DNA from: Comamonadaceae bacterium
Lineage (GTDB): Bacteria > Pseudomonadota > Gammaproteobacteria > Burkholderiales > Burkholderiaceae_C
Assembly (NCBI GenBank): GCA_947450645.1
Contig: CANFWH010000005.1
Span: 38,081 to 102,080 of the forward strand
DNA: 64,000 bases
Reading direction: 5' to 3'
Within the stretch, counting starts at the first letter, position 1; each line of letters begins with the position of its first letter. The translations under genes and the position numbers were made by a program. A model generated the notes under the pieces. That model did not search any database. It saw nothing but the letters and a program-made list of their open reading frames with translations, and was not told the origin of the DNA. This document shows, piece after piece, positions 9,193-18,179 of the stretch.

Positions 9193-9238
9193 GTCCGTTA
9201 AATCATACCATATAGATTTAATGATTTAAATAACGGAC
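9193..9238 (-). promoter_or_regulatory. probable hipBA operator/promoter palindrome
   Basis: GTCCGTTA (9193-9200) pairs exactly with TAACGGAC (9231-9238), and the inner AATCAT (9201-9206) with ATGATT (9221-9226), leaving a 4-nt asymmetry. The AT-rich centre holds a minus-strand TATGAT that could be the -10 of the antitoxin gene. Antitoxins of this type usually repress their own promoter at such repeats, so autoregulation is inferred. Confidence 0.5.
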
Positions 9239-9606
9239 TAAATCGGTTGCTTAACTTTACGCTTCTTTGACGACTTATCTGTCCGACGCGCAATTTCAAT
9301 TGACTCGCGTGCCAGCCCCAATAGCTCTGATTGGGCGTCGAGAACATCTAGTGGAGCTTCAAAATATCTTCGCACTTGAATCAGTCCTTTCTTCGTGCTG
9401 TAAGAGAAACACTTACTTCCTAGCGCTTCGTATTTCGATCTGCTTGAATCATCGACAACAAAATAAAGTGTTTCCTGAATAATCATGCCAAACTGTACGG
9501 AGTCAAATGAGAATCCTGTGCCACCGAAGAATCGACTAGTAGTCAATCTGCCAAGTGGTGCAAGCTGCTCCGTAATATATGCCGCGTAGCTGGAATCAGA
9601 TGCCAT
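9238..9606 (-). CDS. TfoX/Sxy N-terminal domain protein
   Basis: 122 residues covering only the TfoX N-domain, with the typical SRFFGGTGFSFDSVQFGMI segment and a Lys/Arg-rich tail (KSSKKRKVKQ). Full TfoX/Sxy is a competence regulator that has an additional C-terminal domain; single-domain forms are common and of uncertain role. The gene is AT-rich compared with its neighbours (22 G+C of 60 bases at 9421-9480 against 35 of 60 at 9061-9120), suggesting separate origin. Its stop codon touches the hipB operator palindrome. It is followed on the minus strand by the hipBA pair, which may or may not be cotranscribed. Confidence 0.8.
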   Translation of the reverse strand: MASDSSYAAYITEQLAPLGRLTTSRFFGGTGFSFDSVQFGMIIQETLYFVVDDSSRSKYEALGSKCFSYSTKKGLIQVRRYFEAPLDVLDAQSELLGLARESIEIARRTDKSSKKRKVKQPI

Positions 9607-9619
9607 TGTTAGCCACCCG

Positions 9620-10594
9620 CTAAACCATACCAGTCAAGGCTTCCACATGTGCTGCCACACTATTAGCCAGCGCATTCAAGTTGTAACCACCCTCTAGGCT
9701 CGACACGATGCGTCCCTTGCAGTGCTTGTCCGCAATCTTCATGATCTCTTTCGTAATCCACACGTAGTCAGCCTCGGTCATCCCGAGCTGCCCTAGGTCG
9801 TCGTCTTTGTGCGCATCAAAACCTGCGCTGATGAAGATGATTTCAGGTTTGAAGGCGTCTAGTTCTGGCAGCCAACCTTCTTTGATTTTTTGGCAAATAT
9901 CTTTGCCGCTTGTGCGTGCGCTAATGGGGATGTTGTGCATATTGGCCGCGACATTGCCCGTGCCGCTATGCGGATAAAACGGATGTTGAAAGATGCCGCA
10001 CATCATCACGCGCTCGTCGCCGCTCAAGATGTCTTCTGTGCCATTGCCGTGGTGCACGTCAAAGTCCACCACCGCCACGCGCGTGAGGCCGTAGTGTTCC
10101 ATTGCGTATTTCACGCCAATCGCGACTTGGTTGAAGAAGCAAAAGCCCATCGACCTGCCACGTGTGGCGTGATGACCTGGTGGGCGCACGGCGCAAAAGG
10201 CGTTATCAACTTCCCCGCGCATCACCGCATCCGTTGCCGCAATCACCGCGCCAGCCGCGCCAGTTGTGGCTCCCCAGCTATACGGATTGAGTGTGGTATC
10301 GGGGTCTAGTGGCAGATAGCGCAAGCCGTTGCCCTCAAACTGCTCGACCAAATCCATCGCTGCTTCGTGCGTTTCTTGCACATGGCTGGCTGTATGCGCC
10401 AGTGCGAGTTGCTCCAACGTGGCCTCGGGCGCGGTACGGCGCAAGACGTGCGCATTTAAGCCACTCGATTCCATCTTGGCCTCAATCGCTTTAATGCGCT
10501 CGGGGCACTCGGGGTGACCGCGTCCCATTTCGTGACGCAGCGAGTCGGGGTGGGTGTAGAAGGCCGTTTTATGGAGGGGGAATTTTTCGTGCAT
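9620..10594 (-). CDS. histone deacetylase family protein
   Basis: 324 residues from the ATG at 10594. The fold is clear from PPGHHATRG (tandem active-site His), DFDVHHGNGTEDI and SAGFDAHKDDDLG, which carry the zinc ligands Asp, His and Asp, and LEGGYNL near the end. Bacterial members deacetylate acetyl-lysine, acetylpolyamines or acetoin-related substrates; the substrate cannot be told here. A longer form from 10633 would overlap the upstream gene by 19 bp; the family normally starts near the KTAFYTHPDSLRHEMG segment, so the shorter form is chosen. Confidence 0.88.
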   Translation of the reverse strand: MHEKFPLHKTAFYTHPDSLRHEMGRGHPECPERIKAIEAKMESSGLNAHVLRRTAPEATLEQLALAHTASHVQETHEAAMDLVEQFEGNGLRYLPLDPDTTLNPYSWGATTGAAGAVIAATDAVMRGEVDNAFCAVRPPGHHATRGRSMGFCFFNQVAIGVKYAMEHYGLTRVAVVDFDVHHGNGTEDILSGDERVMMCGIFQHPFYPHSGTGNVAANMHNIPISARTSGKDICQKIKEGWLPELDAFKPEIIFISAGFDAHKDDDLGQLGMTEADYVWITKEIMKIADKHCKGRIVSSLEGGYNLNALANSVAAHVEALTGMV

Positions 10595-10614
10595 AAGAGA
10601 TGTTGAGAGCAGGC

Positions 10615-11598
10615 TCACTTTAAAGGGACGCATAAGAGCGTCACCCAGCCATTGCTGTGTGGCGCTTCCATGGGATTGATTTGATACACCTCAAGGGCAG
10701 GGCGACTCTTGTCAATTTTGAGTTTTAGCATTTTGACTTGGCCATAAACCGTGTTCCAACTGGAGGGCAAAAAGTCATAGTTACCACGCATCGTCATCTG
10801 GAAATATCTGCCCGCAGGCAAAGTGATACCTGCCTCGCCAGCGTTTAAGTGTTTCACCGCAAAGCCCATATCCATCATGGTGGTGGCCTTCATAAATTTG
10901 ACTTTGTGATACGCCGCAATGGCAGGTTTCTTCTCCCAGCGCTCCGTGTCTTTGGATAGGCTTTGCCACAGGCGCGGATAGGCCTCCTTCATCGCGACGC
11001 GCATATCCATAAGCGTGCCTTCGAAGTGCTCCGTCGCATAGGTTTGTGCGCTGCGTTCAACGACGCCATCAAAGTTAAGACTCGGATGCTCGCTGGTTGG
11101 ATCGAGCTTGCCACGCAAAATCGCCAGCCCCAGTGCAAAGTCATAACCAAGCATCTTGGCAATAAAGCCTTGCATTGGGCGCATGGGTAGCGGCATTTGC
11201 GATTGCATGTCCCAGGTGACTTCTGTACCGCCATTGACAGTTTTAAATAGCCAACTTACGTTTGCCGTGTTTTTAAAGGGACGTAAAAACGTCAGCAACA
11301 AATCCAATTGTTCATTGGGGACAATTGACAGGTGTTGCATAACGCCCGCACCAATCATGCGTCCATCCCACGAATAAGTACCACCCAGCTCATCAGGATT
11401 GTTGAGGTTTACTTTGTGATTGGGTTCATGCAGCGACCATGGACTCCATGCTGTCCAATTAGAAAAATCACGCACATAGGCAAACACTTCGGACGCGGGT
11501 TTTGCAATGACAATAGAGCGCGTCACGGTATATCGTGCGGGGCGACTGAATAAGTACGCCAATGTCGCCGCCAAAATCAATAAAAGAATCCACCACAT
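10615..11598 (-). CDS. SRPBCC family protein with C-terminal GyrI-like domain
   Basis: 327 residues. An N-terminal membrane anchor (residues 2-18, WWILLLILAATLAYLF) is followed by a polyketide-cyclase/START-like SRPBCC domain (about 22-165, with the FAYVRDFSNWTAWSPW segment) and a GyrI-like small-molecule-binding domain (about 180-327, ending GWVTLLCVPLK). This architecture is known, but without a proven ligand. The histone-deacetylase-like gene follows on the same strand 20 bp later. Its ATG lies 11 bp from the divergent moxR ATG. Confidence 0.8.
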   Translation of the reverse strand: MWWILLLILAATLAYLFSRPARYTVTRSIVIAKPASEVFAYVRDFSNWTAWSPWSLHEPNHKVNLNNPDELGGTYSWDGRMIGAGVMQHLSIVPNEQLDLLLTFLRPFKNTANVSWLFKTVNGGTEVTWDMQSQMPLPMRPMQGFIAKMLGYDFALGLAILRGKLDPTSEHPSLNFDGVVERSAQTYATEHFEGTLMDMRVAMKEAYPRLWQSLSKDTERWEKKPAIAAYHKVKFMKATTMMDMGFAVKHLNAGEAGITLPAGRYFQMTMRGNYDFLPSSWNTVYGQVKMLKLKIDKSRPALEVYQINPMEAPHSNGWVTLLCVPLK

Positions 11599-11609
11599 CG
11601 TTATCTCCT

Positions 11610-12521
11610 ATGAACCGTTTAGTCAAACAAATTAGCTCCGTTATTGTAGGCAAAGAGCCGCAAATTCAACTTGCCGTTACCTGTTTATTAGCAGGCGGTC
11701 ATTTACTGATCGAGGACGTTCCAGGCGTTGGCAAAACTACGCTGGCGCACGCACTGGCCAAAAGCTTGGGGCTTTCGTTTAACCGCGTGCAGTTCACCGC
11801 CGATTTGATGCCTTCCGATTTGACGGGCGTATCGATTTACGACCGCGCACGAGAAGAGTGGATTTATCACGCTGGTCCATTGTTTACACAGGTGCTACTC
11901 GCGGATGAAATTAATCGCGCCAGCCCCAAAACGCAAAGCGCACTTCTAGAGGCGATGGAAGAAAAACAAGTGACCGCAGAAGGCCAAACTCGCGCTTTGC
12001 CTGCGCCGTTTTTTGTGCTCGCCACACAAAATCCACGTGCTGGATTTGGCATAACGGCAGGAACGAATGCACTGCCTGAGTCACAACTCGACCGTTTTTT
12101 AATGCGCCTCTCGCTGGGCTATCCAGATGCCGCATCCGAGCGTCAATTGCTCGCTGGCCTCGACTCGCGCAAGTTGATTGAAGCCATGCCTTCCGTGATG
12201 TCGGCCTTGCAATTGGCCGAAGCCCAGCAAGCTGCTATGCGCGTGCATGCCAGTGATGCGCTCTTGGATTACGTGCAGCGCGTCACTGCTGCCACCCGCG
12301 CTAAGCAATGGTTTTCGCAAGGGATTAGCCCGCGTGCCGCGATTAGCTTGCTCCGCGCGGCCAAGGCCTTTGCGCACCTAGCTGGGCGTGACTTCGTCAG
12401 TCCCGATGATGTGAAAGCGGTGGCCGAATCGGTCATGGCGCACAGACTCGCCGATTTGCCAAACGCCACGCGCAGTACCCAGCAGCAACTCGCTGCCATG
12501 CTGGCTAGCATCCCGCTTTGA
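11610..12521 (+). CDS. MoxR family AAA+ ATPase
   Basis: 303 residues from the ATG at 11610. Walker A is GVGKTTLAH, Walker B LLADEINRASPK, with the sensor-type QNPRAGFG and the C-terminal lid (QGISPRAAISLLRAAKA). MoxR ATPases act as chaperones for maturation of partner proteins, often with DUF58 and VWA-domain partners. Here the next gene, 21 bp on, is a DUF58-transglutaminase fusion; no VWA gene is present. An upstream in-frame start at 11562 would overlap the divergent SRPBCC gene and lacks family similarity. Confidence 0.92.
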   Translation: MNRLVKQISSVIVGKEPQIQLAVTCLLAGGHLLIEDVPGVGKTTLAHALAKSLGLSFNRVQFTADLMPSDLTGVSIYDRAREEWIYHAGPLFTQVLLADEINRASPKTQSALLEAMEEKQVTAEGQTRALPAPFFVLATQNPRAGFGITAGTNALPESQLDRFLMRLSLGYPDAASERQLLAGLDSRKLIEAMPSVMSALQLAEAQQAAMRVHASDALLDYVQRVTAATRAKQWFSQGISPRAAISLLRAAKAFAHLAGRDFVSPDDVKAVAESVMAHRLADLPNATRSTQQQLAAMLASIPL

Positions 12522-12542
12522 TACGCTGAGTTTGAGCGCCTC

Positions 12543-15275
12543 ATGCACTTGAATCTACGCTGGGATACTCGCCAATCAAAGTGGTGGACGACATGGATGA
12601 GCCGCAAACCAGCGAGCGATACGTACACACTCACGGCGCACAACATCTATGCGCTGCCCACTCGCGCAGGCTGGATGATGCTGGTGACGGTTGCCGTGCT
12701 GATGCTAGCCACGATCAATTACCAATTGAGCCTGGGATACGTGCTCATCTTTTTGCTGATGGGCGCAGGTGTCGTGGGATTGTTTTTGGCGCATCGCGCT
12801 CTCACGCAGATGCAGTTACGGCTATCGACGGCGCAGCTGCTTTGCGGCAAGCTGGGCGATGAGATTGAGGTGCTGATTCAAACAGGAAGCTTTGATGAGC
12901 GCCTGCGCCTAAAGCTCACGCAAATAGGTTCGCAGTCCTTACCCAGAGTGATCTGCGAGACGCGCTATCCGCTGGGCTTGCTCCGCCTTTGGAGCGTATG
13001 GCGGCTTGCCAGTACCGTTCAAGTCGATCCACCAGACGCGGGCGGCGGTACTCGTGCAAGCCACAGCCAATGGGCGTTTGCAGCCCATGCCGATGCTGAG
13101 GACAATCCCGATCAAGGCAGTATGAAGACGGATATTCGCGCGTACCGCGTGGGCGATGCGCCGCGGGATGTGCTGTGGAAGACTGTTGCCAAACGCCCTG
13201 ATACGCCTAGTAACTGGGGCGTGCGCGAATGGGGCGACGAGCCGCCAGAGCAAGTACAGCAGCGCGCCGTGCCCTTGCCGCAGCATCGTGATTCGCAGAC
13301 CGACATTGATGCTTTGCGCCGCGCGCGGGACGCCGTCCGCATGCGTGATCTCACGCTTTTGCTGGCGCTGCTCTTTATTGCTTTGCCGTTTTTTCAGCAC
13401 TTGGTGTGGTGGTATCCGCTCATGGCTTGTAGCTTGATTGCGTGGCGATTTTGGCAAATCAAAATGGCTGCAGCGCCTTCGCCAAAATGGCTGCAACTCC
13501 CGCTGGTCATGGCCTTGGGAATTTTGGTTTGGTTGCTGTTCCGCAGTTTTAGTGGGATTGAAGCTAGTGTGTCGGCGTGCATTGGCCTACTCGGCATCAA
13601 AGCGCTAGAACTGCCGCACTCTGCGCGTACCGTTGATACGAGTCAAAATTTTACGCGTGACCACTGGGTCTTGACGTTTCTTGGGCTCTTCACGCTCTCG
13701 GCACATTTTTTGGTATCGCAGTCACTCACCAGTAGCGTGCAGGTGGTGCTGGGGCTTGCAGCGCTGTTATATGTGCTGGTGCTCTCGCATAGCAAACTGC
13801 CCGCTAAGCCATATGGATTGTGGTCTCGCCCAGTGCGGGTGACGCTCATCTTGGTCGTTTTTGGTGCGCCGTTTATGGCGGCGATGTTCTTTTTATTCCC
13901 GCGTTTTGCGCCGCTGTGGTCGCTGCAAGAGCAAAAAACAGTGTCCCTCACAGGCCTGACCAGTGAGATGCAGGTGGGCGATATGGGCGAGATTTCGCGC
14001 GATAACAAAATCATTCTTCGCTTGCAAATGGATGCACCACCTAACTTGGATAGCAAAGACATTTACTTGCGAAGCTACGTATTGCCGCGCTTTGATGGCC
14101 GCACGTGGAAGAGCTATCGGCAAGGCAACCCAGAAGTGGCAAAACAAAAAGCGTTCTTAGATGCGCCTGAGTTTGCAGGACGCGGCTACACCGTGATGCT
14201 CGAGGATGGCAAGCCCTTTCACACCTCAATTTCAACCGACTCGCGTAATGATCCAGAAAGCAAGAGCCGTACTTACTTGCAAGCGGCAGCGGCTCTGCCA
14301 CTAGGTAGTAATCCGCGTACAAGCCAATGGATACAAGGATTAGCGCAAGACGCGCCATTTAAAAATTTCGACACCACCGATTGGAGCAACTATTTACTGG
14401 GCGTTTTGAAGAGCGGCGGCTACCGCTACACGCTTGAGCCAGGTACGTATGGATTGCATGTGGTGGACGAGCTTTTGTTTGATCGCAAGCTCGGTTTTTG
14501 CGAGCATTACGCTACAGCCTATGTGGTGGCGATGCGCAGTCTTGGCATTCCTGCCCGCGTGGTGACGGGCTATCAAGGCGCGGAGACGAATCCCATTGAT
14601 GGCCTGCAAGTGGTACGCAACAGCAATGCCCACGCATGGGCGGAGTATTGGGGACAACTGCCCGCTAGCCCAGAGTGGACATGGCGCCGCGTAGACCCAA
14701 CGGCGGTGATTGCGCCCGCTCGGATCCAAAATGCCGAAAGTTTTAATCAAGCGCCACAGCAATTGGTGGCGCAAGGACGCGGGGTGTGGTCGTCTAGTTT
14801 GCTGGCTCCCGTGTTCAAAAGTTTATGGCGAGCAAGGCAAAGTTGGGAAGCCACTAATCACGCATGGGAAGCGTGGTTCTTTGGCTACAACCAAGCGGCG
14901 CAAATGAGTTGGCTCAAACGCCTTGGCATCGACGATCCCAGTTGGAAGGATTTGGTGCAGCTGTTAGATATCGCCTTGCTCGGGCTATTTGGCCTTGGCA
15001 TCATCGTTTATGTGTGGCGCGGCAGGCAGGGCATTGATCCATGGATGGCACTCGTGGAGGCCATACGGAATAAGGCTTTGCAGCAAGGCGTGCAGCTTTC
15101 CGAACACGCCACGCCGCGTGAAATTGCTTTAGCGTTGCCACATCGGACTATGCAAATGACACAGTGGTTAATGGATTTGGAAGCGGCAAGATATCGCTCT
15201 AAAAAAATTGATGTTGCTACACTCAAGCGGCAATCCAAAAATATTTTTAAATCCTATTTCAAAGCACGTTCGTGA
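12543..15275 (+). CDS. DUF58-TgpA fusion: membrane transglutaminase-like protein
   Basis: 910 residues in one frame. Residues 1 to about 235 are DUF58-like: two membrane helices (about 40-80) and the motif YRVGDAPRDVLWKTVAKRP at 201-219, but the usual DUF58 C-terminal tail is absent. After a Gln/Arg-rich linker, residues from about 268 are a TgpA protein: several membrane helices (DUF3488), then a transglutaminase core with Cys653 (GFCEHYATAY), His697 (NAHAWAEYW) and Asp718 (RRVDPTAVI), one more helix near 810, and a DUF4129-like tail. In other betaproteobacteria these are two genes. With MoxR upstream it probably forms one functional unit; the substrate is unknown. Confidence 0.85.
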   Translation: MHLNLRWDTRQSKWWTTWMSRKPASDTYTLTAHNIYALPTRAGWMMLVTVAVLMLATINYQLSLGYVLIFLLMGAGVVGLFLAHRALTQMQLRLSTAQLLCGKLGDEIEVLIQTGSFDERLRLKLTQIGSQSLPRVICETRYPLGLLRLWSVWRLASTVQVDPPDAGGGTRASHSQWAFAAHADAEDNPDQGSMKTDIRAYRVGDAPRDVLWKTVAKRPDTPSNWGVREWGDEPPEQVQQRAVPLPQHRDSQTDIDALRRARDAVRMRDLTLLLALLFIALPFFQHLVWWYPLMACSLIAWRFWQIKMAAAPSPKWLQLPLVMALGILVWLLFRSFSGIEASVSACIGLLGIKALELPHSARTVDTSQNFTRDHWVLTFLGLFTLSAHFLVSQSLTSSVQVVLGLAALLYVLVLSHSKLPAKPYGLWSRPVRVTLILVVFGAPFMAAMFFLFPRFAPLWSLQEQKTVSLTGLTSEMQVGDMGEISRDNKIILRLQMDAPPNLDSKDIYLRSYVLPRFDGRTWKSYRQGNPEVAKQKAFLDAPEFAGRGYTVMLEDGKPFHTSISTDSRNDPESKSRTYLQAAAALPLGSNPRTSQWIQGLAQDAPFKNFDTTDWSNYLLGVLKSGGYRYTLEPGTYGLHVVDELLFDRKLGFCEHYATAYVVAMRSLGIPARVVTGYQGAETNPIDGLQVVRNSNAHAWAEYWGQLPASPEWTWRRVDPTAVIAPARIQNAESFNQAPQQLVAQGRGVWSSSLLAPVFKSLWRARQSWEATNHAWEAWFFGYNQAAQMSWLKRLGIDDPSWKDLVQLLDIALLGLFGLGIIVYVWRGRQGIDPWMALVEAIRNKALQQGVQLSEHATPREIALALPHRTMQMTQWLMDLEAARYRSKKIDVATLKRQSKNIFKSYFKARS

Positions 15276-16252
15276 TGCGGTTTTTTATTTCATTTTTTGC
15301 GCTTTTCTTTTTGATGATTGGTCTGCAAGCCACGGCGAATGCAGCTTCCAAGAAGGTTAAACGCGCCAAACATGGTGCACAGCACGTGGTGAGCTACGCC
15401 AAAAATAAAGATGCTATGGCGCTAGCTGACGCGATTACCGCCAACGAAAACCTTGACTCCGCGTGGGTGCGAGCGCAAATGCGTGAGGCCAAATTCTTGC
15501 CGCGCGTGGTGCAGTTAATGACCCCCGCGCCCGTGGGCGACAAAAAAAATTGGGCCGTGTACCGTAGCCGATTCGTTACGCCTGCATACATCAATGCAGG
15601 CGTAGCTTTTTGGCAAGCCAATCAGGACGTGCTCTTGCGAGCCGAGAAGGAATACGGCGTGCCTCCCCGCATTGTGTTAGGCATCTTGGGTGTGGAGACG
15701 ATTTATGGTCGCAACACAGGTGGCTTTCGCGTGTTAGATAGCTTGGCAACACTGTCATTTGACTACCCGCTTGAGCATCCACGGCGTGAAGCCAGGGTGC
15801 TGTATTTTCGCGGTGAGCTGGCTCAGCTTTTGGTGTTGGCTCAGTACATGAAGCGTGATCCCAAAAGTTTCAAGGGCAGCTATGCAGGTGCAATGGGTTG
15901 GCCGCAATTTATGCCCAGCTCGTGGTTGAAATATGCCGTCGATTTTGATGGCGATGGTAAGGTTGATTTATGGCATTCGCAGGCCGACATGATTGGTTCG
16001 GTCGCCAATTATTTTCAAGCATATGGTTACAAGCCACAGCTAGCTGGGCGTGCAGGATTGGCCTTTGAGCAAGCGACCGTAGAACTAGAAAATGGTGATG
16101 ACGTTCCCACGCAATATCCTGTCGATGACAACTTCTTTGTCATCACCAAATACAACAGCAGTTACTACTACGCGGCGGCGGTGTTAGAGCTAGGCAGTGC
16201 GATTGAACAAGCGATTGAACAGGAGATTAAAAATGGACAAGCTAAAAACTAA
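15275..16252 (+). CDS. mltB: membrane-bound lytic murein transglycosylase B family
   Basis: 325 residues. The ATG at 15275 overlaps the upstream stop as TGATG; a GTG at 15272 would add one Met. A signal peptide is clear (residues about 2-24, ending ANAAS); no lipobox Cys, so the product is probably soluble in the periplasm or otherwise anchored. The catalytic Glu is in GVETIYGRNTGG, followed by the family segments YAGAMGWPQFMPSSW and DFDGDGKVDLW. It cleaves peptidoglycan glycan strands to anhydromuropeptides. It is last but one in the moxR-tgpA operon and overlaps the HAD gene by 20 bp. Confidence 0.92.
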   Translation: MRFFISFFALFFLMIGLQATANAASKKVKRAKHGAQHVVSYAKNKDAMALADAITANENLDSAWVRAQMREAKFLPRVVQLMTPAPVGDKKNWAVYRSRFVTPAYINAGVAFWQANQDVLLRAEKEYGVPPRIVLGILGVETIYGRNTGGFRVLDSLATLSFDYPLEHPRREARVLYFRGELAQLLVLAQYMKRDPKSFKGSYAGAMGWPQFMPSSWLKYAVDFDGDGKVDLWHSQADMIGSVANYFQAYGYKPQLAGRAGLAFEQATVELENGDDVPTQYPVDDNFFVITKYNSSYYYAAAVLELGSAIEQAIEQEIKNGQAKN

Positions 16253-16901
16253 GATGCCTATTAAGGCCGTCATCTTTGACTGTGATGGCACGCTGGTGGA
16301 TAGCGAAGTGCTGGGTGCGAAAGCGATGTATGAAGTGGCGGCTAAGTACGGCTGCAGCATGGGCTTTGACGCCTTTGTTCACAGTTATACAGGGCGCAAT
16401 ATGGCGCTCAATATCGAGACCATCAATAGCTTTAGCGAAACCCCCATGCCAGACGAATTTGCGACTGAAGTACGCGCCGCGATGGCGATTAAGTTTGAGC
16501 AAGAGTTGCAAGAAATAGAAGGTGCTAAAGCGATGCTCACTCATTTGCGTGAGCGCGGGATTCCCGTTGCGGTGGCAACCAATGGCCCACGCGCGAAAGC
16601 CGAGCAGACATTGGGATTGACGGGCTTGCTGCCATTTTTTCAAAATCCAGACAGTTTGTTTTGCGCTTACGAGCACCACACGTTTAAGCCTGACCCAAAA
16701 CTATTTTTATTAGCAGCAGAATTTTTGCAAGTTGCGCCCGAGCACTGCGCCGCCGTGGAGGACAGCTTGAGTGGACTCAAAGCTGCTGTCCATGCGGGTA
16801 TGCAGACGTTCTCCTTGGTCGATTTAGATGCGCTCTCAGAGAGGCTATCACCCGCGCCGATTCATTTGGAGCATTTAGCTGACCTAGAGCGCTATCTATG
16901 A
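16233..16901 (+). CDS. HAD family hydrolase, phosphoglycolate-phosphatase-like
   Basis: 222 residues from the ATG at 16233, chosen because AGGAG sits 7 nt upstream. Motif I is FDCDGTLVDSE, motif II is the Thr in VATNGPRAKAE, the Lys of motif III is in HTFKPDPKLF and motif IV is VEDSLSGLKAA. The cap domain is of the small helical type found in beta-phosphoglucomutase/phosphoglycolate phosphatases. The sugar-phosphate substrate is not determined. It overlaps mltB by 20 bp and the next gene by 4 bp (ATGA), so all are cotranscribed. Confidence 0.88.
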   Translation: MDKLKTKMPIKAVIFDCDGTLVDSEVLGAKAMYEVAAKYGCSMGFDAFVHSYTGRNMALNIETINSFSETPMPDEFATEVRAAMAIKFEQELQEIEGAKAMLTHLRERGIPVAVATNGPRAKAEQTLGLTGLLPFFQNPDSLFCAYEHHTFKPDPKLFLLAAEFLQVAPEHCAAVEDSLSGLKAAVHAGMQTFSLVDLDALSERLSPAPIHLEHLADLERYL

Positions 16902-18157
16902 AAAATGACGCTGCCAATATCGCCATTATTGGCGGTGGCCCTGCGGGCTTGATGGCGGCGGAAGTCATATCCAGCAAGGGTTTGCAGGTCGATCTCTATG
17001 ACGCCATGCCCTCCGTGGGGCGCAAATTTTTACTGGCAGGCAAGGGCGGTTTGAATCTCACGCATAGCGAACCCACCGATCAATTCATCACTCGCTACGG
17101 CAAACAACAATCGCATATTGAACCACTGCTTGATGCTGCGCAGGGCGGCTTCGGAGCAGAGCAAGTGCGCGAGTGGGCGACGGCACTTGGTATCGACACC
17201 TTCATCGGTAGCTCGGGACGCGTCTTCCCCAAAGACATGAAGGCTGCGCCGCTGCTGCGTGCGTGGCTGCATCGTCTGCGCCATCCCGATGCAAGCGCTG
17301 GCGGCGTGTCTGTGCGCTTTCATATGCGGCACAAATGGACGGGTTGGAATGCGGCAGGTGAACTCACGTTTGATGCTCCGCAAGGCACAGCCAGCGTGGC
17401 TTGCACGAGTGCTATTTTGGCGCTGGGCGGTGCCAGTTGGAAACGCCTTGGCTCAGATGGCGCGTGGGCTGGATTGCTCAAAACACGCGGCGTCGATGTC
17501 GCTTCGCTTGTGCCATCGAACTGCGGGTTCGATGTAGCGCCTGCATGGAGCGAGCATTTCAAATCGCGCTTTGCGGGACACCCTTTGAAGACGGTTGCAA
17601 TTTCAGGATCGAATTTTGAGTGGCGCAAAGGCGAGTTCGTCATCACCGAAACAGGCGTGGAGGGCAGTTTGATTTATGCGGTCTCTAGCCATTTGCGGGA
17701 CGAAATGGTTGCGAATGGGAGCGCCACATTCCACCTCGATTTATTGCCTGATTTTTCGCAAGAACGTGTGCTTCGCGAGATCAATCATCCGCGTGGGTCG
17801 AAATCTTTATCAAACCATCTAAAAAGCCGCCTAGGGCTAGACGGCGTGCGGATGGGGCTTCTGTACGAGCTATTGCCTAAAGAGCTTATGAATAATGCCG
17901 CGCAGCTAGCAATGGCCTGCAAAGCCCTACCCATAAGACTTGGCGCGGCACGGCCAATTGACGAAGCGATTAGCACGGCAGGTGGCGTTCGCTTTGAATC
18001 TATGACAGCAGGGCTGATGCTCAAGCAAATTCCAAACGTGTTTTGCGCTGGTGAAATGCTCGATTGGGAAGCGCCCACGGGTGGTTATTTGCTGACGGCT
18101 TGCTTCGCCAGCGGTAAGCGCGCGGCAGAGGGCGTTTTGGCGTACTTGAAAAAGTAG
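16898..18157 (+). CDS. HI0933-like FAD-dependent flavoprotein (TIGR03862 type)
   Basis: 419 residues. The N-terminal FAD-binding signature is IAIIGGGPAGLMAAEVI, followed by GRKFLLAGKGGLNLTHSEP, characteristic of HI0933/TIGR03862 flavoproteins; the C-terminal FAD segment is FCAGEMLDWEAPTGGYLL. The family is predicted to be oxidoreductases of unknown substrate. The start overlaps the HAD stop by 4 bp. Its last codons carry the sigma-32-like promoter of clpB, so clpB regulation is embedded in this gene. Confidence 0.85.
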   Translation: MKNDAANIAIIGGGPAGLMAAEVISSKGLQVDLYDAMPSVGRKFLLAGKGGLNLTHSEPTDQFITRYGKQQSHIEPLLDAAQGGFGAEQVREWATALGIDTFIGSSGRVFPKDMKAAPLLRAWLHRLRHPDASAGGVSVRFHMRHKWTGWNAAGELTFDAPQGTASVACTSAILALGGASWKRLGSDGAWAGLLKTRGVDVASLVPSNCGFDVAPAWSEHFKSRFAGHPLKTVAISGSNFEWRKGEFVITETGVEGSLIYAVSSHLRDEMVANGSATFHLDLLPDFSQERVLREINHPRGSKSLSNHLKSRLGLDGVRMGLLYELLPKELMNNAAQLAMACKALPIRLGAARPIDEAISTAGGVRFESMTAGLMLKQIPNVFCAGEMLDWEAPTGGYLLTACFASGKRAAEGVLAYLKK

Positions 18158-18171
18158 GAATAGCCCCAAAC
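18145..18171 (+). promoter_or_regulatory. sigma-32 (heat shock) promoter of clpB
   Basis: CTTGAAA at 18145-18151, a 12-nt spacer, and CCCCAAAC at 18164-18171 match the proteobacterial heat-shock consensus (CTTGAAA, about 12-14 nt, CCCCATNT) well. It lies 56 bp before the clpB start, overlapping the end of the upstream gene. Transcription would begin near 18178, right at the hairpin repeat. Confidence 0.75.
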
Positions 18172-18179
18172 TGATAAGG

